Shown here piece after piece: positions 1-14,374 of a stretch of 64,000 bases of DNA. Each line of letters begins with the position of its first letter. Position 1 is the first letter of the stretch. The position numbers and the translations under genes are program-made. The stretch comes from Pestalotiopsis fici W106-1 (lineage: Eukaryota; Ascomycota; Sordariomycetes; Amphisphaeriales; Sporocadaceae), in contig NW_006917097.1 of the NCBI RefSeq assembly GCF_000516985.1, positions 248,001 to 312,000 on the forward strand. The letters run 5' to 3'. The notes below the pieces were generated by a model. The model worked only from the letters and a program-made list of their open reading frames with translations, did not search any database and had not been told where the DNA came from.

Positions 1-560
1 CTTTTGTCTCTCTTTCTAATTTCTCGGTTCCGCGACACATCTTACCTACTTGACACACGGATCCCGGCATCTCAAAAAGGCTGATATACACTGGTTGTGC
101 TTGCAGCATCAAGGCAATCGACCCTCCGCATGTCAAAGGTACTGGGCACAACAACAATTGTGCAACTTCGGGACACTGCTGCCGTGTGACTGATGCACGC
201 TTCATATTATCAATTTTCGCGGCATCACCCGCTTCATCGCAGATCGCACGCAAGAACACACACAAAGTTTGCAGGTTTCATAAAAGCCTTCTTTAGGGCT
301 GTCTCATGATCTACGACATGATATGTACTTTGGTGACACCGTCTCTTCTAGACAATCGTCACAACTTTGTTGTGTTGCGCTCCCACTCTTCCCATCACAT
401 TTCTTTCTATAAACAATCCGAGATGTTTTAGGTGGAAAAAATATAGGTAAACCTGAATAATGACCCAAAAATGCACCCATAAAAACGCTAGGAAAAAGAG
501 ACCCCGCCATTAAAAAAAAGAAAAGACCCCAGGCTATTCAATGAATCATAAAGAAACCTT
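1..560. other. Downstream flank of ATP sulfurylase
   Basis: No gene supported. The only open frame, at about 304-510, is short, lacks recognisable features and overlaps what should be the 3' UTR of the minus-strand sulfurylase gene. Confidence 0.5.
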
Positions 561-2960
<2,400 letters not shown>

Positions 2961-5576
2961 ACAGCGAGCTCGGAGGAGCAGACTACTTCCCAGTGGCTTG
3001 TAATGGAAGGCGTAAGACCGCTCAGAGATTGGCCATGGACCACCCCAGACCAGGACACACCAGAAAAAAAAAAAAAAAAAGGTACCTGTTTGTGGTAGAC
3101 TGGTTCTCAAATGACAGGGCCAAAGATGACGGTTGGTCCGGGTATTTCCAGGAGATGGCAGATTTACTACATGTGCTTTTAGTAATACATACGGGACTCT
3201 GGGTCGGCATCAAACATTGTCACCACCAAGCGTTCTGAGGCTCTGACATTTGCTGCGGATTCTGCATATCAACCTGGTCGCCAGGAAGGCGAACTTGTCC
3301 CCATCGAGGAAATTGGAGCCGGTACCCGGAAGCTTTTCGACTCTCGAGGTCTCCAGCACGAGTAGTATTCTTGCATGCATGTTGCTATGGTCAACCGTGT
3401 GTGGAGAGTTCTGGTTTTTTTTTGGTTTTTTTTTTCCTCTGCTACTGTCCCCAAAGTCGCAAAAATGGAGCACAAAGTATTGGATATCGTTTAGCCTCGA
3501 TGGCGTGCTCAGAGGCTACCCGTTATAGCCTGTGTTGGACTCGGCACACGACAAGGCGGGCGGTGACCTACTGGAGTAGGGAGGTAAAAGCTGGGCTAGC
3601 AACTGGGTACCCTAGCCGAGTGATCTTCAATCTGCCCGGTCGCTGAGGGCCTGTCCGATATGGTTTTGGCAGCTCAATTGTTGCTGCTGAGCCACGTGAA
3701 ATCGAACGCAGGAACCGATGCGACACCGTCACATGTATGAATTTCGCGGGTTGGCCCAGGGGGGGAAACGAGAGCAGTATATAATCGGAGATAGATAGAT
3801 ACGTAGATAGTGCCCGCCTTAGTACAATCTGCGTAGGTAGCACTGGATCTGCCTCCAAGTTGCTTCTTTGCCCCCCGTCGCCTACGGAGATAGAACCCGA
3901 GCCCATGTCGTCAATCATGACAAAGTGCACTAGAATGCGCATCGCCAAGAGCCGCTTTCAATGGGAACCTCGACCTCTAGCGCAGCGTTTTTAACCTCAA
4001 CTGCAGCAGAACAGGCCCTGGGCCCTCCCCAAAGTCCCCACCCCTTCCCGTCTCTCAGGGACCGTTAGCCGTATCTAGTACCCACTGCCGACAACCGTAA
4101 CCGTAACGACTTCCGTGGCTTTTGCTCCAGTGTAACCGTCCCAACTTGGCCTTCATCATCTGTATCATGTTGAACCAGAACTTCCGTTTTGGGCCATGTT
4201 GAACCTCATATGGAACGTTGGCGGGCTCTTCTTGAGGACACCTTGTTGTTAAGACAGCTCTCTTATCATACACACGTTACTTTGGGTGATGCGACGCACA
4301 CACACACACAAAGTTGCAATCATCTGAACATGCAATCCTCGGCCGAGTGTGTATTCGTGTATAATTCGTTCTCTGGCCATGGCGGAAGTCGGGCCCCTGT
4401 TGTCTGGCCTGCTCAGAAGTACGATCGTCGTCTATTACACATGATTTCTCGGCCTCATTTTGTCCCACAAGAGTCTGTTGGGGGGATTGTTCAGGATTTA
4501 GTCATTGGTCGTGGCATCTCGACGAGTTTTGGCTAACATGAAGATGAAACATCACATACGGTAGACTGTGTGCACCAGATTGGTACTGAATACGAAACCA
4601 GAGCCTTAGTAACACGTCGAAGAGACAATAATGTGACTAATATAATCATTGAATGACTTATAGCAGGTACCGTGATTATATGCCGAGGCTGGCGAGGTGA
4701 TTTGGCGAATTACATACCTTATTTACCATTACAATTACCCTGACAAGTCAATGTTTAGATACAGGCCGGTGAGGTTAATTTAAAACTCAACAGAAATGGC
4801 AGTCTATACAGGGAGCCATGCCATCCTTTTCGGGACGAGCAATTCTTCAGACGATTCGAATATATAGTACAATATAAGGTACTTTATTTCGAAATAAGCC
4901 CCACTTCAGCCTTCTCATCATCTCATCATAACGGGCAAACGTTGCGACTGCTACACACTACGCAGGTACCACAAGGGTAAAATATGCTTAATTGCTGATC
5001 GTCAGGGAGATGCTACAAGTGAGTCCTCTTTTCTCGTTGTGCCACGCTTTTTGATGTCAAAATTGAGAAGATGATCGGGAGGTGAGTCGGCTATAATACA
5101 ACGCTAAACCACTTTGCGTCTTCCGGTCACCTTGTCGACTCGGTTGGAATTACTACGCGAGTTTACATCTCGGCTTTTCCGATGCAAATATTGATCAGTT
5201 CCTTTGTAGGTCCCGGAACGAAAAAGTGAATGCTGAGCACATCACTGGAGGTTCACAAAATACCTCTCCAGTGTGTGTGGCTTGAGTTGAGACAACTTAC
5301 CTAGGTATACTTCGGGATGCTTCGTACCATGCTAGCTAACCCGCGTATTTTACTGATTTATAAGCTGTTTCATCGTATTACCTGCATATATAATCAAGAC
5401 CACACCGACTTCTGACGCCAGCTGACTTGGACTATTTAAAAGCTAGCTCGTCTCAATTAGTGAGATATTAGTTGACTAATGGTCTGATTGCTTTCAATCA
5501 ATGATCAAGACCATGGCATCAATTGAGTAATCAGGCAACTCATGAGTATGATCTTGCCGCTTTATTTTCTTTTTTC
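2961..5576. other. Long intergenic region, no gene supported
   Basis: Contains short homopolymers (A-run near 3063-3080, T-runs near 3417-3435), GATA-like repeats near 3786-3810 and a CA microsatellite at 4296-4310. The part from about 4560 to 5500 is AT-rich. Open frames are all short, overlap each other on both strands and match no family I know. Confidence 0.45.
4296..4310. repeat. (CA)n microsatellite
   Basis: About seven uninterrupted CA units in non-coding sequence. Confidence 0.8.
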
Positions 5577-6797
5577 TTAGTCCAATTCCGGGACAGGGAG
5601 GTGATCAACCAGCTTCATCCTCAGACCCAGCTTCTCGAGCGCCTCGACGGCGTTCCTGTCCCGCAGGTCCTGCGTCTCCTTCTCCGTCACCAAGACAAAT
5701 TCATGCCTCAGCAGCCAATGGCCCTCCTCGGCATCATACTTGGAGGCCGTCTCCTTGTCGACCTTGTCCAGGTCTACGATGAGGCTTTGCTTGACGCCAA
5801 ACACGGCGTCTGATGTCTCGTAGGGGTCTCCTCGCAGGTATAGGGCACTGTTGCAAATTAGTTCTCTTCATCTCATGATTCCCTTTCATCTTGACCTCTG
5901 TGTAGACCGTAGCCTCAACGAAACCAGGCGAGGTCGGGAGGTGGGGGAAACAAGACATACGTGATCAACTTGTCAAGACCTGGCTTATCAAACATAAAGT
6001 GCAGATGCGCCGGCCTCCAGCAATGCCGTCCTAGTTTATCGAGCAGCTTTCCGACGGGTCCGTCGTGCGGAATGGGATAGCTGACGGGCTTGATGGCCTT
6101 GAACCAAAAGACGCCCTGCTCATCGCTCTCCATGACGCAGCGCTCGCTGGGCCCCGTTTCGTCGCGGCCCTCGTGCTGCACGTCATAGTGGCCGCTGCTG
6201 TCCGTCTCCCAAATGTCAATCTTGACGCCGCGGATCGGCCGGCCCTCGGTGTCCTTGACGGTGCAGACGCACAGCATGGGCTCGCCCTCGGGGTCCGTCG
6301 ACATGGCGCCGCCGTTGGGCATGGTCGGCGCGTCGTGCGTGTGAAAGGGCCCCAGCACCGAGCCCTCGGTCGACGCCGGCGGCTTGGGGTGGTTGATGCT
6401 GTCGACGAGCAGCGAGAGGCCGAGAATGTCGGAGAGGAGGATGAATTCCTGCAATATAGGGCAGGGGAGTGCCCCTCACATTAGCATTGTTCGCCTCTCT
6501 ACATGCCTAGCTCAAAAAAAAAAGAAGGAGAGCTGTGGGAAATCCGGAGACGGGGGATCTTACATGGCGGACGTCGCTGCTGATTTGGCCACATGCCACA
6601 AGAAAGTTCAATGCTGCCATCCATTCCTCGGTGCTCAGTCGAGTTTCCCGCGCAAAGTCATGGAGATGCGTCACAAGGCGTGACATGAGGTACTTGAGCC
6701 GCGCATCTTTGCACTGAGCATTGATCAGGTTAGTATTTGGGGTGATGTTGTCGATCGTGAGGTCGAGCAGCGGCGGCCCGTTATATCCTGAAGACAT
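5577..6797 (-). CDS. Intradiol ring-cleavage dioxygenase (catechol/hydroxyquinol 1,2-dioxygenase type)
   Basis: Cleaves an ortho-dihydroxylated aromatic ring between the hydroxyls using non-haem Fe(III), giving a muconate or maleylacetate-type product for the 3-oxoadipate pathway. Exons 6564-6797, 5961-6448 and 5577-5847 join to 330 residues. Seen: an N-terminal helical dimerisation-type region; the signature around DTEGRPIRGVKIDIW with the downstream GHYD; YPIPHDGPVGKLLDKLGRH; and the iron-ligand block WRPAHLHF. The last exon continues with TALYLRGDPYETSDAVFGVK. The YPIPHDGPVGKLL context is typical of hydroxyquinol 1,2-dioxygenases and their fungal relatives, but substrate cannot be fixed from sequence. 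The next gene upstream on the same strand is a Zn2Cys6 factor, a common arrangement for a pathway regulator. No signal peptide, so cytosolic. Confidence 0.93.
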
Positions 6798-7722
6798 GGT
6801 GTTTGTCGGAGCAGCGGGTCAAATCAGTATGAAGAGGCAAGATAGTGTTAGTAGGGAAGAATCGGGTTATGATATAGAGTTGATAGAGGATTATATATAG
6901 TCAAACACAATACGGAGTGACCTAGTGCCTTATAAATGCTGAGGTGATCAATCGGTCATCGGGTCCCATCGCACGAGCTCGCATAGGTTACTTTGATTGC
7001 GATCCGGCAATTGATATCACAGACGGCTCCAAGGAAATGGATATATCTAGGATATATCTCGGATATATGCAGGTAGGCGAAACGACAACCGCAATAGAAC
7101 CTCAAACCAAGGAATTATGTGACTATTGCTAGACTTCTAGCAAGACCTACATCACAAGACCAAAGCTTGCGCACCATTGGTGATTATTCCTCGAAGCAGC
7201 CGACGATGAGGTTGATGCATAGGGAAACACGTTGACGCGGGGTCAATCTGAGGTCGGGAGTTCGATGCGGGACTGCGGGGTCAACGTTTGCCGGTCGCTC
7301 TGATGACAATTCTCTTGGACGCCAGTGGACTACGATGGGCCTCGACACCGGCCCCACTGTGTGTATAGGTACTTGGAGAAAATCAGGCCAAAATTACAGT
7401 ATAATCGAAATAACATGTGAATACTAGATTCATGCATGCATGGTTCATGTCTATAGCGAGATACAAGCAGCAGATCTGAAATAACGGCCCCCAGCTCGTG
7501 ACCACTCATGAGCTAGCATTGATGATCTGAGGGATACATGTTTTGTTATCATAATGGTATGGTTTTATACAGCGTCTGTTGTGGTACTGGTTGCCAAGGT
7601 GTACTTCTTCTGCCATTGTGACAAGGATTAGATTAGATGTCTGCCACAGCATGGAGAGTGATAGAATCCGCCTAGGACGAGAGTAACACGATGTAGACCT
7701 AAGTCCTGCCCTAGTCTGACTA
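6798..7722. other. Intergenic region between dioxygenase and Zn2Cys6 factor
   Basis: Promoter side of the dioxygenase and 3' flank of the regulator. Repeated GATATAT-like motifs occur near 7035-7070. No gene or RNA supported. A tRNA B-box-like string near 7258 has no matching A box. Confidence 0.4.
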
Positions 7723-10328
7723 TCATGGTCCTGGAGGCATATACCAATTTCCTGTTGAGCTCGAGCTTTCCATGTGCTGCTCGGGGTAACAGTCTAGTAG
7801 CGACGAGGCGTCCAGGTCCATTCCACCCACATTGGGACCGGCTGCATAATCGAGGTGGGTATCTTGGTAGAGAAAAGCTGGAAGACACTGTCTCGTCAGG
7901 GGATTATTGTCAGACGTTTGCTCTGACTTGGTGACGGGTAGAGGAGTCGCTGCCTCAGAGTTGAGACTGCTTGTGATAATATCCATACTGCGCTGCATCA
8001 ATGTGCACGTCTTGGCGGGTGTGGCTAGCGTTCGTAAGAATGTGTTTATCCTCCTGCTTGCAACCGGCTCGCCTGCTTTTGCATCTTGCACCAATACAGA
8101 TGCGGCCGTGTAGATGCAGTATGCCGACAAAAAGGACAGCTTAGGGAGACCATGAGTTCGCTCCTGAAGCAGTATTAACTTCTCTGCGCTGTCGGCAGCC
8201 TGACGACAGGCCGCGTGATGTACTGCAGACGAATTGAAAGGTCGATGCAAAAGTATAGTAGTAGCATAATACAATAGGCTGAGTTTGTGTTAGCTCGGTC
8301 ACTCAAATAAAAACATGTGTGCAGGGCTTACTTTTGGCTGACGATATGTGGTACAGGGCATATCTCTGGCAGATTATTCGGATCGATCTTTAGATGATCT
8401 GGCGTAAGTGCCCTCCACGAATCCAACCTCTCCCTGATAGCCCTCGAAGCCACATTCACATCTTCTCCGTGGCGGCCTGAATACAGACAAAGAATGATAT
8501 CGCTGATGATGACTGCGAGCTTACAAGCATTCACAAAACTGGAAACAATGTGGAACTTCATAGGTGGGAAGACAGGGGTTGAATCGTCTGGACCTGCTGT
8601 CGGCGCATCGTCGGGGATCCAGAGGTCATGTTCTTGGAAGTCATCCAGGAGCTCCGGGTAGTGAATCGATGGCAGCTCAGTCAGAGCAGGCATCCGACCA
8701 AGATAGAGGCTCATTGCTCTAGATTCCAGTGGTCAGTATATGTCGGCTACTTCATCGTATGAAAGGAGATAGACCTACTTATCCCAAAAATAGCAGCTCC
8801 AGAAACAGCGCCTTCGTATCTCGAGATCCTCTGCATTTAAGCTGCCCAGGCTATAGATTGAGCCGCTACTATGTCGAAGGCCCATGTCGTGAGCCATTCT
8901 GAAAGCTATACCGCTGTACGTCCACGCCTGGGATACCTGGCCGTATGCGAGATCTCTCGCGCTCATTTGTAGTAATGCTTGAATTGTTGGAATAGAACTT
9001 GGCTTATGTATTTCGGCCCCAAGCAGAAGCCTCGCGCGTGCGATCAGCATCTCGGCTATTTTCCTCTCATTGAAGCGGGCAGCATGTCCACACATGACGT
9101 TTAGCAGCAGTGGGGAGTAATACTGTCCCCCGGTCATCATGTCTCCTAAATATGGTATTAGTTTGAACCATTTCAGCCAATCTGGAGTTGTCATGCGATG
9201 GCTTACGCATAAATGCTGGACGATACACCCACATGAACATTGGGCCGATGGTAACCCAGTGTATCCGCAGGAGCCTTGACATGAGATCGCGGGGCATGTC
9301 ATTCTACTCAGACAAGATCAATACCACCGATATCACAGCGTGTTGTCGGAGAGGCTGGGGGACACTTACTTGTAGAGCTGCATTGCCAATAGCAAACTCC
9401 TCCCATGTACGCGACTCCATGGCATTTGAAGTTAAAAGCGTGCGCACATCAATCTTTGAGTTCTGCTCGTTGAAGCTCTGGAAATTTGGGGATCGATTGC
9501 TGACGGCAGCCGGGTCATGCACAGCAGATGTTGCGCCATGATAGCACACCTAAGAATGAATGAGCACCATTGTTGTTTGAATTGCGACTGTAGCACAACA
9601 GCGTACCTTGCCGCTGGCATCGAGACTGATATCAGAGAGCAGCTCTTCCGTCGTGGAACTCCTCGATTCTGTCGCAGACCTGCCCAGTGCATAGGTGGTA
9701 CGAGGCACCTCAACATAGGCGCCAGGGAGAGAAGCTATTGGTGCATCGGCAGCAGAAATTTGACCGGAGAGAGTGTCGGACGTTGTAACAATTGGCTTTC
9801 TTGGCTCTGTGCTCATTTGCTCCAAGGCCCTCTTCAGTTCGACTATGGTGGCCTCAGCTTCTTGAAGCCTCTTGGCCATGCCAACAATCTGAGACATGGG
9901 CGGCGGCTTCTCATATCGACACTCATCCTGGTACACCTCACAAGTCTTACACTGCGGTTGTGTGCCATCACAACGGGTCTTGCGTATCCCTGTCGTGGTG
10001 CCGTTAGTAATCGCCTGACTAAGGTAGAGTCTCTTCCGCCCTCTCCACTTGGGGGAACTTGGTAAAGAGGGAGATCGTCTCTTGTGGTTACAAGGGCATT
10101 AAAAATAGAGAGTGGACGTGCCGACTCGGAAGTCCGAGAAGGTATCTCGGTCTTAAGATATACGGGTCCGGGGAAGGACGCCGCTGACGGGATGCGGTAG
10201 TAGAACATACTGCAATTCTGACAGGTTAAGCCCCGATGGACTCGGGTCCCAGTACGCGTAGCCCGCTGCTGCTGGCCCGTACTAGACGACGCAGACGCAC
10301 TTCGCCGGGACGATGTCGGTTGGGACAT
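7723..10328 (-). CDS. Zn(II)2Cys6 transcription factor with fungal-specific regulatory domain
   Basis: Nuclear DNA-binding regulator. Seven exons fit: 10211-10328, 9607-9989, 9370-9549, 9207-9303, 8779-9145, 8332-8718 and 7723-8278, giving 695 residues with every phase matching. The zinc cluster is split by intron 1. After splicing, cysteines at residues 36, 39, 46, 53, 56 and 63 give C-x2-C-x6-C-x6-C-x2-C-x6-C exactly. A coiled-coil-like linker follows (MAKRLQEAEATIVELKRALE). The middle carries the Fungal_trans domain: YRPAFM|RDMMTGG, SPLLLNV, then RRRCFWSCYFWDK joined to AMSLYLGRMPAL, a hallmark of the family. Its position next to the dioxygenase suggests control of aromatic catabolism, but this is inference. 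The target is unknown. Confidence 0.93.
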
Positions 10329-11363
10329 GGTTGAGTGACGAAAGAAAAGCTTCTTTCGGCCGTCCTCGCACGAATTGGTTTCCAGAGATAAGCAGCCCTA
10401 CCTAGATTGGGTGTGTAGTCAAGAACACGGGGAGTCAAGACAAATCATCGTAAGGACATTCGTCTGATTTCTAATCAATCCAAAGAAAGTCAAGAGAAAA
10501 AAAAAAAGAACAGGGGAGCACAGAGGTGCTGCTCACAAGTCTGTAGTACGTAGTTGGTTCTCTGATGGACGGGCTGGCCTCTCAATTACTTGTCGCCTGT
10601 TTGACCGCGTCGCGAATGGCAGCCGAAACTGGGAAAACTGCACACTGGGTAATAATGGGCACGCCCGGCACCGCACCAAAAAACCGCTGTGTGGAGAAAG
10701 CTCTGGGATTTCCTGTGTGTCTGGTTGCTGGTTGCGTTGCGCCATCGCCCCCCAGGCAAGGTACCCGTAACCTCTTTTTTGGACTGGCGCGCGCAACTGA
10801 TGGTAGGATGGGTTGGGTGGTGCCTTTTTCATTCTTTTTAACGGGCCCCCATTGCGTAAGGTGGGGGAGCAATGGTAACCGAGAACTCCATATTCACTTG
10901 GCATTCGACCTGATGGGTAAGGTACGCGGAGGTATTCTGTTTCAAAGCGTGCTAGCTTTTAGCAGGCCTCGTCATCACCCGCCGTCACAACGGGAGGTTA
11001 TTTTTCAAGCGAGCATACAGTGATATATTAATAGATGGCGTACATGAAAAGCCTCGCAGGAAATCGCAGGTCCAAGATTGTCCGTAGAGTCTAGAGCTGC
11101 CATTTTTCTCCGGATGCCGCTTGCTCATTTACTGCAACCTATTCTAAATAGGCATGCTGAGACGCACATCGTCATAATGCGCATTGCGCAGACAGTGGAT
11201 CGCTGAAATACACAAATCATGTACGTACAGAGTAGGGTAGTAGGGCAGAGCCTCCTTGATGACCCTCTCGGTTTCTCTCATTCTTTCTAGCTTTACTCAG
11301 CAGACGTCCCGAGGGAACAGAACGACGCACAATTCCTACGCATGCACAGAGAGAGCTTTCCCT
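10329..11363. other. Intergenic region upstream of the Zn2Cys6 factor
   Basis: About 1 kb with G- and C-rich runs (near 10748-10760 and 10845-10870). Two overlapping open frames on opposite strands (about 10533-11023) show no family features. Presumed promoter of the regulator and 3' flank of the SRPBCC gene. Confidence 0.4.
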
Positions 11364-12008
11364 TCACGATGTCGCCTCGGCTGCGGCCTTTAGTCCGTTC
11401 ATCCACAAGGTCAATCCGGCCATCAGCTGCTTTCCGACAAATGTCTTGACCGCAAACGTCAATGGCCCATGAAAGGTCTCGTAATTCGTGTACAGACATC
11501 CTCCCGCGCCGTCCTCGAGGAACTCTTGCACGCGCTCGGCGCGCAGGTACCACGGATCACCTTGCGTCTTCCACACGACCCTCCACCCTTTACGGCTGTC
11601 GCCATGCTCGCCGTCGCTACCCCCACGCTGCTGCTCTTCGAATGCCTCCAGCACCGTGACCTCGAGATCCGTCTTTCGAAACGATGCGCTGTCGGGATCC
11701 ATGTGGACTTCAAAGCAGAACTTGGTGCCCGGCACGAGAAGCTGCTGACTCGTGGCTAGCTGCGCCAACGACTCGGGCAGGACGGACGGTGCCGATGTGG
11801 GAGAGGCCGAGGTGACGACCACGCGCGGGACCCATTTGTTCCACGAGGGATATGTTGTCGGGTTCAGTACAATCTCCAGGCACCTGGCCGGTGTGGCGGC
11901 TATTGCAGTCGAAAAGACGACACTCCCAGAGCCTCCAGTCCCCAAAGTTGGAGTAGGTATGGCCGCGACAAATACCGGGGCTTGGTTGGGAGGAATTTGA
12001 TCTGCCAT
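11364..12008 (-). CDS. SRPBCC-fold (START/polyketide cyclase-like) protein
   Basis: Single-exon gene of 214 residues. The open frame continues upstream to 12236, but the ATG at 12006-12008 (MADQIPPN) begins the sequence that looks like a folded domain, so I use it. Seen: SGSVVFSTAIAATPARCLEI near residue 30, then NPTTYPSWNKWVPRVVV, the usual first strand and helix of SRPBCC proteins; later strand segments GTKFCFEVHMDP and GWRVVWKTQG; and a long C-terminal helix ending NGLKAAAEATS. The fold encloses a hydrophobic cavity and can bind lipids or act as a cyclase, so the function is not determined. No signal peptide or membrane segment. Lies 531 bp from the galactosidase stop, same strand. Confidence 0.8.
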   Translation of the reverse strand: MADQIPPNQAPVFVAAIPTPTLGTGGSGSVVFSTAIAATPARCLEIVLNPTTYPSWNKWVPRVVVTSASPTSAPSVLPESLAQLATSQQLLVPGTKFCFEVHMDPDSASFRKTDLEVTVLEAFEEQQRGGSDGEHGDSRKGWRVVWKTQGDPWYLRAERVQEFLEDGAGGCLYTNYETFHGPLTFAVKTFVGKQLMAGLTLWMNGLKAAAEATS

Positions 12009-12539
12009 GGCTAAACTATGAATCTTGAGCGACCAAGTCCCGTTGAGCGACCCAAGTCCGAAAGAGTTCCAAGGTTGTTTGTGGGGTTGTGTTATCCTGG
12101 GCGTCTCCAATTCTGCCAACAGGTCCCGGATCCACGGCGCACAAGCGATGCTACAGTGATCCGTACTAACATTCAAGTACCGTACTTTAGTGCCTGAGCC
12201 CGCAGATGGCCAGGCCCTTGGCGAACCGTGTGACAAATGTTGGAGTTTCGTTTATCCCATTGCTTTTTTCTAACCTCCAGATCAAAATTTGCGATACCAC
12301 ATTATGCGTGAGCTCTCACGGGACACCATAGATACCTAAGACCAGTTATTTCAGGCGCTTTTCAAAAAATGACTCAGATTCTCGTCTTCACTGTAGCTGA
12401 GGGCGCTTGAGGAATCAACGCAAGCATTGATAATTGTTCATCATTATACATTGCTTATTTCTGATACTATTCTACGGAGTACAGAGTATATATCGTGTTT
12501 ATCGCCTTACGTGGCGTCTTCAGTTACTCGCGGCCATAC
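12009..12539. other. Intergenic region between SRPBCC gene and galactosidase
   Basis: AT-rich; no gene supported. Serves as SRPBCC promoter and galactosidase 3' flank. Confidence 0.4.
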
Positions 12540-14374
12540 TTACAACTCCCGCTTCCTGGCCGCTTCGGTAGGAATGGCGCGCAGTCTAAAGACAGCAACA
12601 CCGTGACGATCGACCTCGGCCACGACGGTACCCGAGGGCGCGACCGTGGTGGTCTTGGTGCCCAGCAACAGCGGGTCGGCCTCGGCGAGCCCTTGGGCGT
12701 ACGACTTGGCCGTGGCATTGTACCGGTCGGTGCTGGTGCCGTTCCAGGCCGCACCCGTGTAGTTGCCCGAGGCGGCGTCAATAATGGCCTGGGCCTCCTC
12801 GTTGGACATGCGGTTGCCCCAGAGGTCGTTGACCTCCCACGAGAGGGCAGCGTAGGCCTCGGCGCTTGTGCTGCCTAGGTCGGCAAACAGCTCCAGCAGC
12901 GTCGCGTTCATGGTGAGCGGCGAGTTGTTGCCATTGACAAAGACGGCGAGCACGTCGTAGTAGTCGCCGCCCGTCGTCGAGTAGAGCGCACCCGACCAGA
13001 CCTGATAGCTGCCCTTGCCGTACTCATCAATGTCGTCGGTTTCGTAAAACCATCGCCGCGAGGCAGAGCTGCCCAGGGGGTCCTGATTGACGGCAATGAT
13101 GGCCGCGTTGGAGATGATGGCCAGATCCTGAGGCTGCACAATACGCAGATCATTGCCGAGAATCAAGGGACTTGTATAAAAATTAGCTTTTGTGAAACAA
13201 GATTCGTAAGTTCGTTGATGGCTCACCTCTTGACTGCAGACCACACGGAGAATTGCGTCAGGTATTCGGGATCGGTCATACCTCCATTACCGACCTCTAG
13301 CATGTCGAGGTCATTCCAAGCACCCTTGATACCCTTGGAAGTGATGAAAGATGCCTATTGTCCAATATCAGTCTTCGATCAGATTCTTTGGCTTTCAATG
13401 GCACGCCTACCTTGTTGATAATGTTGAGCAGCGAGCAATGCCAACCTGGGAGGCCACAATCCCAAGCATCTGGGCCGTCACTGGTATTTGTCAGTCAATG
13501 TCCATGATTATTTCTGGTCCAAAATCATGGGTTGCTTACCAAGGGCATCGGTCATCCGGCTTGTCATAGTAATCAGTCACATCACCAGAGATTCTCCAAG
13601 AGTTGGCAATTGTTGAGCCCCAGTTCCAGGGGTAGTCCTCGCCCCAATTGCAAAGGGAGTACAGAATAGGTCTGCCAGTGTCATTGAGGGCCTTGGCCAT
13701 GACATTGTAGCGATCGTGCGAAATCTGCTGAGTACCCGCTTGACCCGAGTTGTAGCAATTGTCATCTATTGGTTTCCCCCTCAAAAGTCAGCTTCGATGT
13801 GCTCGAGATACATTTGCATGAACACAAGGGGGAAAAGGAAAAAGAAATTCACACACATTTGAGATAATCAACGCCCCAGCTCGCCCATGTCTGCGCGTCA
13901 ATCTCCTCATAGCCTAGACTGCCGGCATACTGCCCGCACGTGTAGACGCCGGCGCTCGAGTACATGCCAAACTTGAGGCCGAGGTCGTGAATGTCGTCGG
14001 CCACGGCGGCCATGCCGTTTGGGAACTTGGTGTAGTCGGGGACCAGCGTGCCATTGTCGTCGCGGCCGTTGGACCAGCAGTCGTCGAGGATGACGTACTG
14101 GTAGCCCAGGTCCTTGAGCCCATAGTCGACAATCAACTTGGCCGAAGCTTGCAGGAGCTCCTCGGATACGTCACATCCAAACGAGTTCCAATTGTCTGTA
14201 TCAATTCTTTTAGTATACTCGGGGATTTTAAGGTATGTGCAATTGCAGTAGAGGCCGTGCTCGCTTACCCCAACCCATCTGCGGAGTTCTCGCCAGGCCA
14301 TTGTTGACGGCCAAGCCAAAGCGCACGAACAGCGCGAGCGCCGCCGCCAGCGAAGAGGATTGCGACATGGTCAT
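12540..14374 (-). CDS. Secreted alpha-galactosidase, glycoside hydrolase family 27
   Basis: Hydrolyses alpha-1,6-galactosyl residues from galacto-oligosaccharides or galactomannan outside the cell. Six exons fit: 14269-14374, 13857-14195, 13540-13765, 13411-13480, 13227-13354 and 12540-13170, giving 499 residues. The N terminus has a signal peptide (hydrophobic [13 protein letters not shown]) before [19 protein letters not shown]. Family motifs: YVILDDCW, the nucleophile in YLKYDNCY (near residue 150, created by splicing exons 2 and 3), and the acid/base region [17 protein letters not shown] near residue 262. A C-terminal beta domain ends [12 protein letters not shown]. Intron 2 uses a GTGTGT donor. 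Start choice among 14416, 14374 and 14368 is uncertain; 14374 or 14368 gives a clean signal peptide. Closest by type to fungal galactosidase B enzymes. Confidence 0.95.

Noticed and set aside
7190..7290. tRNA gene suggested by a GTTCGA-like B box
   Set aside because: No A box at the right distance and no cloverleaf could be drawn. A similar string near 3690 also fails.
10533..11023. Genes on both strands in the regulator's upstream region
   Set aside because: Mutually overlapping open frames in GC-rich promoter DNA, no domain features.
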